Below the pieces are notes generated by a model. It made no database searches. It saw only the letters and a program-made list of their open reading frames with translations, and had not been told where the DNA came from. A program made the position numbers and the translations under genes. A DNA stretch of 64,000 bases from Diplolepis rosae (taxonomy: Eukaryota > Arthropoda > Insecta > Hymenoptera > Diplolepididae), in assembly GCA_030998225.1 (NCBI GenBank), contig JAPYXD010000752.1, forward strand, positions 17,190,501 to 17,254,500. The letters run 5' to 3'. Below, one piece after another: positions 12,305-24,142 of the stretch (within the stretch, counting starts at the first letter, position 1; every line of letters begins with the position of its first letter).

Positions 12305-12744
12305 CCCTAGCGGTCCTGGTTGAGAGAACGGTCAGAGATTCTGACCGTTCTCTGGCTGATCTCTAACCATTCTCTAACCTCGCATTATTATGGCTAAGAG
12401 CGGTGAAAAAAACATTTAAAGCATTGCAGTTATGATTCTGTGGCGAAATTTGAAAAAATAGTCAACCTTGACGCTGGAGACGTTCCATCAATTGTGAACC
12501 ACTGCACTGCCTTCAATGACAGGTATACGATGTTTTATAGTTTTTATCACAGAAAAATAAAATTATTGTATTTATTCCCACACCTGCTAATTCAAATTTA
12601 ATCGCAGAATCATAATCGCAATGCTTTAAATGTTTTTTTCTACCAGTTTTAGCCATAATAATGCGAAGTCACGGAATGGTCAGAGAACAATCAATGAACG
12701 GTCAGAGAACACTCTGACCGTTCTCTCAACCGGGTCCAATAGGG
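12305..12744. mobile_element. CCCTAGCG-ended MITE, 440-bp subfamily
   Basis: The left end is CCCTAGCGGTCCTGGTTGAG. The right end complement is CCCTATTGGACCCGGTTGAG, after which both arms continue into AGAACGGTCAGAG. The arms contain the same TGTCATTGAAGGCAGTGCAG core as the element at 11547, but the outer arms differ. Each arm end also holds a small internal hairpin of its own (GAACGGTCAGAG/CTCTGACCGTTC). Confidence 0.8.
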
Positions 12745-13460
12745 GAAAAATTAATTTTATTCAACCAAATTTTGTTAGGTTTAACTGAATATTTTAATTT
12801 ATTTTACAAAATGGTTTAATGAGATTAAATCATTTTTTCTACTAGCGGGTCATGAAATGCATTTTATTATCCCCTTGTGGTACAAATAAATCCATTTTTT
12901 GATCCCACAGTAGAAAAAAATCATGTGCAACAGGGGAAAAATAATAATTTTGCTCATATGATCACTGCCCTCGCTTTTCTCAGGCATCAAACTTCACACT
13001 CGCAAAATGAACATTTGTTTTTCTGGTTGCAAAATATAATATTTTTCCTGAATGCATTTCACGGCTTTGTTGATTCACAATTACTTATAATTTCTAGAAC
13101 ATGTTATATTAAATTCTTAACAGTTCTAAAATACTGTTTTCTGCATAACTACTAATTCAACTTTTGATTATGTTTTTAACAGACAACGTCAACAGACATC
13201 TGGGAAATAAAGGGAAGAAATATTATGTTTCATTCCGAGTCAAGATTGAGGGATCCAGTAAAGCGTAAGAACCTTTACTAACGTTAATGAGAAGAAAGGT
13301 GTTGATAAAAAAAATACTGAATAAAACAATCTCAATTTAAAATATAAAATTCTGTGTGATTTTTACTTTATTAACAGGAGAAACACCTGTTTTTTTAAAT
13401 AATAATTGAGATATTGTAGTTGAGGAATAAAATATAAGCTACACAGAGAAAAATATTTGT
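12745..13460. other. No gene seen
   Basis: AT-rich DNA. An open frame of about 90 codons at 12877-13155 is low-complexity in composition and matches nothing I recognise. Confidence 0.35.
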
Positions 13461-13462
13461 CT

Positions 13463-13758
13463 AATATTACGAAACTATTTGTAAACCCATGATAAAATTC
13501 TAAAGTGACGTTCTTTTTTCTAATAAGTCACATTTATTAGGATTTCTATTATAGATTACGCCTAATTACAGATAAAAATCCTCCATGTAAATGATAAAAT
13601 AAATCGAATTATTAGAAAATTTTACCATCTTAATGGAAATTCTTATCAGTTATTTAGACAATTTTCTTTAATAGAAATTCTAATAAATGTGAATTATTAG
13701 AAAAAAGTACGTCACTTTATAATTTTAGCATGCATTTCCAAATATTTTGGTAATTTAA
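13463..13758. repeat. Foldback MITE (about 295 bp)
   Basis: Inverted arms: AAATTCTAAAGTGACGTTC, TTTTTTCTAATAA and CACATTTATTAG on the left pair with their complements at about 13690-13740. The arms extend outward less perfectly to the TTTGTAAACCCATGATAAAA region. Confidence 0.7.
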
Positions 13759-14064
13759 TCAAATATAACTCTCTGTCCATACTAAAAATGCTCTAACTTT
13801 GTAATTTTGTATCGGATATGGCTGGTTAACGAACTTGTTCTTAACTTTTGGGCTCTAATAAAGTGTCCCACGGCGCATTCTAGTCTGAGGATTCTTTAAA
13901 AAATTATCGTGTCCACAAACGATGTCGACGACGACATGGACAAACGTACAAACAGGATTGAAGAAACACTTTTTTCGGATTCAGTAGATCATGAAACCTG
14001 GAAATTCGTTAAGAAAAAGTGGGGGTCAAATTTTACACACATTTAATACTTTCTCATATGTGAT

Positions 14065-14560
14065 TAGTGACGGGCGATACAGTATCGATACTTTTGAACC
14101 GATACTTCGATATTTTGTATCGATACTTTCATACCCGATATTTGATAGTATCGATACTTTTAGCCTCTATCGATACGCTAATTAAAGTGCAATGTTAGTG
14201 GTGGGCAAATGCGGCAAATCGTAAATGTCATAAAAAGTAAAATTGTAAAATACGATTCATTTTCACAATAATTAAGTTTGTTGTTCATTTGCTTCGAATG
14301 ACCGTTTTGAAATTAGATTAATGATTATAAATTTGATGACCTGTAAAGATTATGCAAAATTTCGGTATGACCACGTTAGAAAATCATATCTTTAAAATGT
14401 CTATAAATTTGTGTGCTATTTGCAAATATTGATTGAAATATGTGTATCGTTACAACTATATCGATACTTGTATTCGATTACTTCTGCGTATCGATACAGA
14501 CACAACCGATACGTATCGATACCAAGTATCGATACTTTCCGACGTATCGCCCATCACATA
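14065..14560. mobile_element. hAT-like MITE with TATCGATAC iterations
   Basis: The left end TAGTGACGGGCGATAC is mirrored at the right as GTATCGCCCATCACATA. ATGTGAT lies immediately outside both ends (14058-14064 and 14561-14567), giving a 7-8 bp duplication as expected for hAT transposition. Many copies of TATCGATAC-type motifs cluster in both subterminal regions, as transposase-binding repeats do in hAT elements. It is non-coding. Confidence 0.75.
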
Positions 14561-14567
14561 ATGTGAT

Positions 14568-15214
14568 GAGAATGCAATATCGACTGACTCTAATTTTTGT
14601 AAAATACGTGGCGAAGATTGCAACACGGAGAAAAATGGAGGATCAAAGTTGTAGCGAGTCAAAATTTAGATATAGTTAGACGGTTCTTGTACAGTATTGT
14701 TGATATTAACTAGAAATACTATGATTTTATGTTCAATTCGACTATTCACAAGGGACGGAGTCATTATCAAAATGATCAAGTTACTTCTCCAGGAATGTCA
14801 AATTGAACATCATGTTTAGACTTCTTAAGGTTGAATGTAAGTCCCATCCCCGTACAAATAGTAGAGTCCCGTGGGACGCCGTCGAGCTATGCTGTTTTGA
14901 AAAAATTTCATGGGCTCTCATGGTGAACATTTTAGTCCGCTACAGGCTTAGAATTCGTAGTACGTGTGTATAAGTATAGTCACCAATGCTATGCCAGCGG
15001 CCAACTTGTAGATCGTGCAACATTGCAATTTAAACCTAACTGTGATATGCGTTTGTATAGCTGGATGTCAAAGGTTATTGTTAACAGTTAAAAAAATGTC
15101 AGGTCAAGTGAGATGGAAAGGAAGATTTATAAAGAACAAAACTTTAGACTGTGAAGTGCGTCGAAATTCGGGACTGGTTGAAGCGAGAAAAAGAAAATAT
15201 TCTACCGGCAATTT
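14568..15214. other. No gene assigned
   Basis: A 103-codon frame runs 15015-15326 and contains GQVRWKGRFIKNKTLDCEVR, a plausible-looking peptide. Its C-terminal third is only a translated TG repeat and I do not recognise it. It may be a fragment of a transposon ORF. Confidence 0.3.
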
Positions 15215-15330
15215 CACATATGCTTCCAAGCTGGTTGTGTGTGTATGTGTGTGTCGAGACCTACAGCAGACAAGCTGGTTGTGTGTGTGTGTATGTGTGT
15301 GTCGAGACCCACAGCAGACAAGCTGAAGAA
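15215..15330 (+). repeat. Two tandem copies of a TG-rich 60-bp unit
   Basis: AAGCTGGTTGTGTGTGT...GTCGAGACCTACAGCAGAC is repeated immediately, differing slightly in TG tract length. This is a compound micro/minisatellite. Confidence 0.8.
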
Positions 15331-15843
15331 AGGGAACAGTGTTGCCGGGTCGCGATACTGTTACGTTTATCTGTTTGAAAGTGACTGAAATTTAAATGTT
15401 CTAAATTAGATTATCTATAAATCTGCACGGTGGAGAGATTTGATGTTTTTTTCAAAAATTTATATTTTCAAGCAGCACAAATACCGACATTTTTTAAATT
15501 TCTCTACCAGAGCGTCTAATTACTAAAAATTAAAATGTGGATAGTGCCTATGCATTGCCCATGAATTACGTGTTAAAATAGTCAACTTCGACATTAATTA
15601 TCTCTGCATCGGTACGGTTAAAAAATTTCATTGCAGGTTTTAGTTTTGGGAACAGAACATAGTCACACGGTGATATATCAGGCGAAAATGGAGGGTGGTC
15701 GATGACACAAATCGAAGGTATGTTAAGTTGACGTAACCACATCGCCCAATCGAGTCCCCACCTATATCAGAATTAAAAGCTCATTTAAGGCTAATTTAAT
15801 GCCATATTGCTGAATTTAATGCTCCATTATTTTTAAAAAAAAC

Positions 15844-16720
15844 AATGGGTTCCGCTGGCTTTACGTTAAGTTGAAGTAACCACACGTTAAAATAACATTT
15901 AAACAAGTTAAGGCCTATACCAGAATTGAAGGCTCATTTAGGGCTCTCGAAATACCCCATTGCTGAATTTAATGCTCCATTGTTTTAAAAAACAATGGGT
16001 TCCGCTGGCTTAACGTTAAGTTGACGTAACCACACGTTAAAATAACATTTAAACAAGTTAAGGCCTATACCAGAATTGAGGGCTCATTTAGGGCTCTCGA
16101 AATACCCCATTGCTCAATTTAATGCTCCATTATTTTTAAAAAAACAATGGGTTCCGCTGGCTTAACGTTAAGTTGACGTAACCACACGTTAAAATAACAT
16201 TTAAACAAGTTAAGGCCTATACCAGAATTGAAGGCTCATTTAGGGCTCTCGAAATACCCCATTGCTCAATTTAATGCTGCATTATTTAAAAAAAAACAAT
16301 GGGTTCCGCTGGCTTAACGTTAAGTTGACGTAACCACACGTTAAAATAACATTTAAACAAGTTAAGGCCTATACCAGAATTGAGGGCTCATTTAGGGCTC
16401 TCGAAATACCCTATTGCTCAATTTAATGCTCCATTATTTTTTAAAAAAACAATGGGTTCCGCTGGCTTAACGTTAAGTTGACGTAACCACACGTTAAAAT
16501 AACATTTAAACAAGTTAAGGCCTATACCAGAATTGAAGGTTCATTTGGGGCTCTCGAAATACCCCATTGCTGAATTTAATGCTCCATTATTTTTTAAAAA
16601 AACAATGGGTTCCGCTGGCTTAACGTTAAGTTGACGTAACCACACGTTAAAATAGCAGTTAAACAAGTAATCACCTTTAACAGAATTTAAGGCTCATTTA
16701 GGGCTCTTTGAATATCCCAT
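15844..16720 (+). repeat. Six tandem copies of a 152-bp unit (left arm)
   Basis: Copies begin with AATGGGTTCCGCTGGC at 15844, 15994, 16146, 16298, 16451 and 16604, i.e. spacings of 150, 152, 152, 153 and 153. Each unit contains GTTAAGTTGACGTAACCACA, which repeats the terminal sequence of the element itself. The last unit is degenerate after 16660. Confidence 0.9.
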
Positions 16721-18239
16721 CCAAATTTTCAATTTTATTTGTTTAAACAACATATTTTAAAAACGGGTCCTTGTAATTTTGACTGTTTAGATCGATTTTG
16801 TGAAGACAGTCATATATGTTCCGTATATCTCATGTTTTATTTCCTCATATTGTTTGTAATAAAAGTATCAACAATGTGCTCTCAAAAAACTAGAAGCATA
16901 TTTATATATATGTTATATATGGTTATACAAATAATGCTTTTACGGAGGTCCGATCAGCTGGCACCTTCACTAAGTAATATCACTATTTACTTTATGCTAC
17001 ATTTTTGGGCTAATTACGGGCTAATTTTGGGCGGTAATGCCGATTTTTGGGCTTTTGTATTTTTATCAAAAAACCAAATTTTAGGTGGCAAGATGCTGAC
17101 TGCCCGATCAGCTAGCACCTCCAGTACATAAAAACCTTAAAGTTTAAAAAACTGACTATACCCGAATTTCGGTCTATTTTCGGGCTCTTGAAATACACCA
17201 AAATCAATTTCTAAAGAACAACCCCTATCACTTACAAGCAACCCTTAATTTAAGAAAAGACTTTTTCGCTGGTATAAACTAGCCTAAAATTACGGGCTAT
17301 TTTCGGGCTTTTCAGATACACAAGAATCATTTATGAAAAAACAACCCCTATCATCGAAAGTTAAGTTAAGGGTTGGAGCCCAAAAATCGATATGGACATT
17401 TTTGAGTAGCCCGAAAATCAGAAAGTATTCCTAGACCATAAAATTCCCAAAAAGATGATTTTTATTCAAAGTCGTGTCACCATGGCCATGCAGGAGTGCA
17501 TTTTGATGTTAAGGGTTGGAGCCCAAAAATCGATATAGACCTTTCTAAAGAGCCCGAAAATAGCCCAGTATTCTCGAATAGTTTTTTTTGTTCAAAATGT
17601 TTTTTCGAAATTGATTTTGGGGTATTTCAAGAGCCCGAAAATAGCCCGAAATTCGGGTATAGTCAGTTTTTCAAATTTTAAGGTTTTTATGGGTAGGTAT
17701 ACATTGTACCATAGTTTTAGTTGCCCAAAGTTTCAATTGCCCATAAAATCACCAAAGGTCCCTATATTTGAAAAGCAGTGTTTGACGAAGATTATGAAAG
17801 GAATGCGTTGGCAAAAATTGCAAGTATATATCAAATATAGGCGGTAGAGAGCGCTTTAGGGAAATGTACAGGAATCCTGCATCTTGCAATCCTCGCAGTT
17901 TTTGCCAACACATTCCTTTCATAATCTTCGTCTAACACTGCTTTTCAAATATAGTGACGTCTAGTGATTTTATGGGCAATTGAAACTTTGGGCAACTAAA
18001 ACTATGGTACAATGTATACATACCGTTTTTATGTACTGGAGGTGCCAGCTGATCGGACCTCCGTAAAAGCATTATTTGTATAACCATATATAACATATAT
18101 ATAAATATGCTTCTAGTTGTTTGAGAGCATATTGTTGAAACTTTTATTACAAACAATATGAGAAAATAAAACATGAGATATACGGAACATATATGACTGT
18201 CTTTACAAAATCGATCTAAACAGTCAATTTCTCAATAAA

Positions 18240-18590
18240 TAATGGAGCATTAAATTGAGCAATGGGGTATTACGAGAGCCCTAAATGAGCCTTCAATTCT
18301 GGTATAGGCCTTAACTTGTTTAAATGTTATTTTAACGTGTGGTTACGTCAACTTAACGTTAAGCCAGCGGAACCCATTGTTTTTTTTTAAAATAATGGAG
18401 CATTAAATTCAGCAATGGGGTATTTCGAGAGCCCTAAATGAGCCTTCAATTCTGGTATAGGCCTTAACTTGTTTAAATGTTATTTTAACGTGTGGTTACG
18501 TCAACTTAACGTTAAGCCAGCGGAACCCATTGTTTTTTTAAAAAATAATGGAGCATTAAATTCAGCAATATGGCATTAAATTAGCCTTAA
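18240..18590 (-). repeat. Inverted 152-bp units (right arm)
   Basis: Two full and one partial inverted copies of the left-arm unit occur here. CCAGCGGAACCCATT landmarks near 18365 and 18517 are 152 bp apart. The lower copy number than in the left arm points to unequal expansion or contraction after insertion. Confidence 0.85.
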
Positions 18591-19442
18591 ATGAGCCTTT
18601 AATTCTGATATAGGTGGGGACTCGATTGGGCGATGTGGTTACGTCAACTTAACATACCTACAAATCGATAACGATTATTTCACGTACTTTTTCCACTAAC
18701 TCAGCACGATTTGATGCTTCTGGTCAGCCAGGTCTTGGATCATCATTTTAATCATCACGGCCATTTTTAAATCGTGCAAACCACGTGCAAACTTGAGTAC
18801 GACTCATACAATCATAGCCATGAACTTTTTTTAATAATTCGTAAGTCTCAGCAAATTTTTTACCGAGTTTAAAACAAAATTTAATATTTGCTCTTTGTTC
18901 CATTATGTTTTTACGACATAACCACAAAAACTACTGTCATTAAACTAACGCTGCCAACGTTCAATAGATGGCGCTATGTGTTCTATGATTTAAATTAAAA
19001 GTTCGGTTACTTTCAGATCACATTGTGTTGTAGTAATTTACGGGATGATAAGAATGATATGAAACGTTCAAATAAATTATAACGTGACATGTTTGGAAAC
19101 ATAATTAAACCGACCCGGAAAAAGTTTAAAAGCATATCCAAAATTTCAATTAGCAACATAAAATATGAATCCTGAACAATTTTTCAATTTTCGAAAGTTC
19201 GGTGAGGACTTCATTATTCGAGTCTCTCACCGATCGAACTCTTTACTTCGCTGTCCAGATGAAAACTGTTTAAAAACCGACCAGGGACATGTGGTTTTGC
19301 TGACTGACAATTTTTCTTTTTTAATACTATCCTGACAGTACACTTTATATTGAATTTGCAAGCAGAGTTTTACAGAAATATAAATTATTATCAATTCTAT
19401 ATATCCTAGTTAAAATAAATGCTATAAAACATATTAGATGTA

Positions 19443-20556
19443 CAAATAAGTTTCCGCCGTTTCACGAAAGTTGGCGCCACCAGTAAGTTTTGGTTAAAAC
19501 TGACAGATATAAAACGTCACTGTCGTAAGATTGGACATGTGTCAACAACATAACCTTGAAATATTAGTGAATTTTTATCAGCATAATATATTCTTTTATG
19601 TGCAAAAATGTCGAGTTTTGAGCCGAATAAGCTTCATTTGCAGGAACTTTTGATTTACTTCTTCAATTTGAAGAAATCTGCAGCTAAGGCGCATCAATTG
19701 CTTGTAGAAACATATGGTGAGGCTGCCTTAAGTGAGAGAAGTTGTCGTGAGCGGTTTTAAAAGTTTAAGAACGGTGAATTTGATATCGAAGATAAAGAAC
19801 GTAGCGGAAGGCCGAAAATGTACGAAGACGCGGAATTGGAAGCATTATTGGATCAAGATAGATCAAGATTCGTGTCAAACGCAAGAAGAACTTGCACGTA
19901 CATTAGGACTGACTCAACAAGCAATTTCACATCGTTTAGAATCACTGGGAATAATTTATAAACAAGGAAATTGGGTTCCATATGAACTGACGCCGAGAAA
20001 CGTTGAACACCGATTTTCCACATGTGAAATGCTGCTTGACAGGCATATTTGGTGGGATCAGCTTGGTTTCGTGTATTATGAGTTGCTCAAACCAAACGCA
20101 ACAATTACTAAGACTGTCTACCGAACACAATTGATGAGATTGAGTCAAGCATTCAAGGAAAAGCGCGCCCACTACTACTCCAGACACGATAATGTTAGTT
20201 TCTTACATGATAATGCTCGTCCACATGTTGCAGTGCCGGTCAAAACCTATTTGGAAATACTCAAGTGGGAAGTTTTACCTCACCAGACATTGCTCCTTCT
20301 GATTTTCACTTATTCCGATCGATGACGCATAGCCTGTCTGAGCAGCACTTCACATCATATAAGAATACCAAAAACTGGGTCAATTCGTGGATAGCCTCAA
20401 AAGATGAAGCATTCTTCCGACGTGTTATCCGTATGCTGCCAGAAATATGGGAAAAAGTAGTGGCAAGCGATGGACAACACTTCGAATAAAACATAAGGTT
20501 CCGTTCTTTCACAATAAATGTCCAATTTTTAATAAAAAACGGCGGAAACTTATTTG
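19443..20556 (+). mobile_element. Defective mariner element
   Basis: Inverted termini CAAATAAGTTTCCGCCGTTT and the complement; TA flanks the left end and a mutated TG the right. The element is 1114 bp with a recognisable mariner transposase inside. It is shorter than an intact mariner (about 1.3 kb) because of an internal deletion. Confidence 0.85.
19608..20489 (+). pseudogene. Mariner transposase pseudogene
   Basis: The start MSSFEPNKLHLQELLIYFF and the N-terminal helix-turn-helix part (LKKSAAKAHQLLVETYGEAA) are intact. RCQTQEELARTLGLTQQAIS-type sequence is the second helix block. A stop (RF*KFK) and frameshifts follow. At about 20045 the sequence jumps from EMLLDR straight to HIWWDQLGFVYYELLKPN, losing about 55 residues that contain the TGDEKW catalytic Asp. 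HDNARPHVAVPVKTYLE, PSDFHLFRSM and EIWEKVVASDGQHFE complete the C-terminus. It is inactive. Confidence 0.9.
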
Positions 20557-20639
20557 TGCACCTGATAGTAAAATATAGCCTTGTCCCTATAAAAACTGTG
20601 ACGTAGTAAATTTTACCCGTCACTTGAAAAGATTTTTTT

Positions 20640-21480
20640 TTTTAAACTCACCGGTATGACAGGTGGCGTTATGTCTCGGGGAAAAGTCGTATGGCAAGAG
20701 ACCGCACTTCGTTGCCACCCGAGAGCACTCGTAACGATTAACACGCACTACCCGCACTTACGCTCCCTGTCCCGTCTGTTCCATACCCGGCACGAGGACA
20801 ACGGCACCAGAGAACAGCGGCGTTAGAGATGCGGCACAACCGGCTTTCGAGTAGAGGTAAACACTGGCCGCCATGACGACTTACGATCTTCGAGATATCG
20901 ATGCTTCGATTATCGCTGCCATCGAGCACTGGAGAGCGACGCACAGGACGACCAGCTGCCACCACATGACCCGGAAGACGTACTCTGGGGCACATAGACC
21001 CCAGGACTTGATATTTAGTATTTTCAACATAATTAAGAAATACTCTATATATGTTGTACAGTATTACTGGACACTTCCTAACATAGAGCCAACGTACTAC
21101 ACGCGCTGTTCGTCGTAAAAGAGAGAACCGTGTGTTTATAGAAATTATTTGCCGAGGGTGATAACTGTACTAGACACGAGTTGCCTAGTCGTCTTCTAGA
21201 TATGTGACATGTGACCTGCTTCCGGGTCCGCGATTGGGTCAAGCAATTAATTTGTAAGGCAGGTCGGGAATTTTACCGGCGTCGCGACTTGCTTCGTCAC
21301 TCTCGACCTGCGACTGCTAACGGCAAGTGCCAATTTCGATTTGCTCGTATTTCCGGAAGGAAAATTGAAGGACCTTAAACGCCGCTATGGAGGGCGAATT
21401 TTTTTGAGATTTGTGCCTGAGCTGGGAGACGTGGTACAGGTAGAGTAAGTACAGGAGAGTAACGGTTTGCTTATTGAACT
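20640..21480. other. GC-rich block of unknown nature
   Basis: This 840-bp block is distinctly richer in G, C and CpG than its surroundings. On the plus strand 21253-21447 is open and reads through NFDLLVFPEGKLKDLKRRYG and RFVPELGDVVQ before a potential GT donor, but no start codon lies in it. Another frame at 20873-21118 starts MTTYDLRDIDASI. I recognise neither. It could be a host exon cluster, a promoter, or part of a GC-rich transposon. Confidence 0.3.
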
Positions 21481-22290
21481 AAATTATTAAAGTATTGTTC
21501 TCTCTGGTAGTGATGCGGTAGAATAAATTGAATTCGCCATATTGTTGCGTGACTCGGAAAGTTCCGAGACTTATCTCATTTTGTTTACTGATTTTGATAA
21601 TGATATTTTGGCATTTATTAATCGTATCCAATTTTTATTTTTATCGAGTCTCACTTTTAATAGTAATACAAGTAAATAGTGTTCTGCCAAATTTTACTTT
21701 AATCAAATTCTGGTCCATTTATTTATTACCCGCCAAACTGTCGTGACCTTATTTTGACCCCGCCTTGTTTCTAGTGTTGTTAGTTTCGAGTCTCATTATT
21801 ATTGGTACAAATTTTGTCATCAAGTGGAGTGACTGGCGCTCAACAAATTCTAAAGTAAATATTTTATTTTCAGGTAATTTCGAACTAAATAAACTTAGTT
21901 GGTTTAGCCAATAATAAGAGTTGACAGGTTCCGGGTAAGGAACTGCATCTCAAAAGTTTCTAATATTTATAATGAAATTCAACGTTCCTTTATTGTCATA
22001 TTTTACTATGGTCCATTGTAAGTTTTCAAAGCAGACATTGCTGACTCCACTATACACATAGTGAAATTTTACTCTTAATACTCCGTATTTCATTATAAAC
22101 AGTTTTATTACAATCGATGCGATTTTGTTGAATTTTTTTCAGAATTTAAAAAGGCTCTCAAATATAAAATTAATTTTCTACTTGATATAGAACAAATTTG
22201 AAATTTAATAATGTTTCCATTTACACTTATTATCTGATATACATTAAAAATTTAAATAAATTCATCGATCAAAACACTGTTACGATTAAC
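21481..22290. other. No gene assigned
   Basis: AT-rich. A short ATG frame at 21971 runs into a good GTAAGT donor at 22018, but its phase does not match the next exon of the downstream protease-like gene, so I do not call it. Confidence 0.3.
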
Positions 22291-22972
22291 TACACGGAAA
22301 AAAATTTGGTAGAGATGCTGCACTACCTCTGGTGCTCCTGCGTCACTACATTGGAGGGCAACTGCAGCGCTCTTCATAGGTTAGCAGGTTTACTTTCTTG
22401 TGGGCTAACTGCTCTCCCTCAATTGCGGGAGAGCTGCTGCCCCACAGGAGGTAATATAAACTGTCTAAAACTAAAACTAAAGTCATATAAATTGAGATTT
22501 GACTATACATTGCAATGGATAATTCGATTGTTTTGATATTTCTAAAAGCGTCGTAAATTATTATATATCTTTTGGAGAATTTGTTTAATTTCTTAAAATG
22601 ATATGAAATTATTTGAAATCTCAACATTAAGGTTAGGATATTTGTAAACAGATCTTAATGAACCAAAAAGTACTTCTATATATATACAGAAAAGACCATT
22701 TCAATGGGTACTTTCATCTAAATCATAAAAAACTTAAAAGTTGTACTTTCGCCTGCTTTCGCATTTACCTGACGATGCGGTGCAACTACACTCCCTACCG
22801 AAAAGAGGGCTATGTTCCTTCGACGTCAGTCAACTGCTCGCCAAGAAAGGGGCAGCTGCTCACCCACAGAGGGAACGCAGCATACCCAAATGTATAGTCG
22901 CACAACTCTCCTCCGGTAAACGCAACAACTCTACCGCTAGGGGCAGCATCTGTGCCAAATTTTTTTCCGTAT
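22291..22972. mobile_element. MITE with ACACGGAAAAAAATTTGG ends
   Basis: Terminal ACACGGAAAAAAATTTGG at 22292 is mirrored by CCAAATTTTTTTCCGTAT at 22954-22971. The GC-rich subterminal parts are also roughly inverse (AGCAGCTCTCC types). It is non-coding; superfamily unknown. Confidence 0.6.
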
Positions 22973-24142
22973 AATGAATCTCTCACGATAAATCTACAAA
23001 TATCTCAATAACTGATAGATGAAATTACAATTTTTTAGAGAACAATCGAAAAATCTATCAAATTAGTAGAATCATGCTTTTCTAAAACAGTTAAAATATG
23101 AATGATTTGACTGAAAAAATCTCTAACCTCAATATTCAATGACCTCGTGTTTAGAAATAAATTTGGCGACAACTTTATACATGATAAATGGAGGATCGGA
23201 AATTTTATATTTTATTTTGATAAAATCAAAAATTTAAACTTACCTTTTCATCCAAAAACACAATTGAAATAACAGACACGAGATAAATGCATGCAAAGCA
23301 TCAAGCATGCGCAATGCGGCCGCGCGAATTTTAAATTTTACTATGGTCGCACTCTAAAATTCAGTTTAGTGAAGAGTATTTTGTACATAGCTGCAAAGTA
23401 CATTTTGTGCAGTGGCTAAGTACGACGCATAGATTCTTAAATTTACTATGAAGTCTTTCAATATACAATATTCATTACTATCAAATATTTCTTTTTGAAA
23501 GTGACTTATAAATTTTACTATGGTTTCTATCAAAAAACTTGACACTTTACTGTGTTCTACAGCATGCTTGGTATCATAAATTGTTTGTTTTCAAATGTAA
23601 CACAAAGTAGAAAACTTAAAAGTGTATATTTATTAATTTGGATATAACTGATGATTTATTAAAGTATATCAGTTGCTTCATATGCTATTAATCAAAAGAT
23701 TGTCTTGTTTTGGAAAATGTGAAATAATTTCAAAATTTGTGTTCACACAAACTTTTTTATCCGACATTCTTTATTATTCTTAAATGGTGTGAAATATTTT
23801 AAAAATATGTGTCTGCAAGTTAAAAATAAAATAAAATTATTGCATTGATGTTGCCATATTTTACTACTCATTGGCTTATCCTTTTAAAATAATTGCTTTT
23901 TATTGATGCTTTCTAATGACTAAAACCACGTCAACTTCTTAAAAACCATAGCCAATCGACAAATTTCATTTGTTGATTTGTAATCTATTAATTTTATTAT
24001 AGTATTAATTATATTATAGTAGTCTATTATATTTTCTTTAATTGGCATTAATTCGAAATTGTAGCATTGTGGCACATATTCTTATTAAGATTATAATACT
24101 TAAATTCAATTAAACTCTAATTAGGATAATTTTTCTCATCAG
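22973..24142. other. Presumed first intron(s) of the protease homologue
   Basis: An upstream exon ending in phase 2 is required before 24143 but I could not identify it. The motif AAATTTTACTATGG recurs several times (for example 23334 and 23513). Confidence 0.3.

Larger units (their letters stand above)
15716..18659. mobile_element. Foldback-like element with repeat-bearing arms and 9-bp TSD
   Basis: The termini are perfect inverses: AGGTATGTTAAGTTGACGTA on the left and the complement ending ...CATACCT on the right. The 9-bp sequence ACAAATCGA lies directly outside both ends (15707-15715 and 18660-18668), a clean target duplication. The left arm carries six tandem copies of a 150-153 bp unit and the right arm two to three inverted copies. 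The interior is itself a set of nested inverted repeats: 16740-16975 with 18030-18230, and 17696-17830 with 17890-18023. No transposase is visible. Long repeat-bearing inverted arms plus 9-bp duplications recall Drosophila FB and also MULEs. Confidence 0.85.
15568..18905 (-). pseudogene. Mariner transposase pseudogene split by a Foldback element
   Basis: On the minus strand the N-terminal part starts with ATG at 18903-18905 and reads EQRANIKFCFKLGKKFAET, then SRTQVCTWFARFKNGRDD, with stops, and ends near 18660. The C-terminal part (about 15715-15568) reads VIDHPPFSPDISPCDYVLFP and continues to a TAA. Between them sits the 15716-18659 element. Even when that insertion is removed, the central catalytic region including the first Asp is missing, so it was an internally deleted mariner before it was hit. 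A mariner-style terminus (GTTCGGTTACTTTCAGATCA) stands near 19000-19025. Confidence 0.8.

Noticed and set aside
15015..15326. 103-codon frame containing GQVRWKGRFIKNK
   Set aside because: The last third translates a TG repeat, and no splice or family support was found.
15716..15760. Idea that the Foldback arms contain captured mariner coding sequence (DWAMWLRQLNIP)
   Set aside because: The 9-bp duplication places the boundary exactly at AGGTATG, so the apparent continuation of the transposase is coincidence.
21971..22017. ATG exon with GTAAGT donor as signal-peptide exon of the protease homologue
   Set aside because: It ends in phase 1 whereas the next recognised exon needs phase 2, and the peptide is not a clear signal sequence.
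23190..23240. INGGSE reading as the activation site (IVGG) of the protease homologue
   Set aside because: No GT donor follows in a usable position and the phase would not match the exon at 24143.
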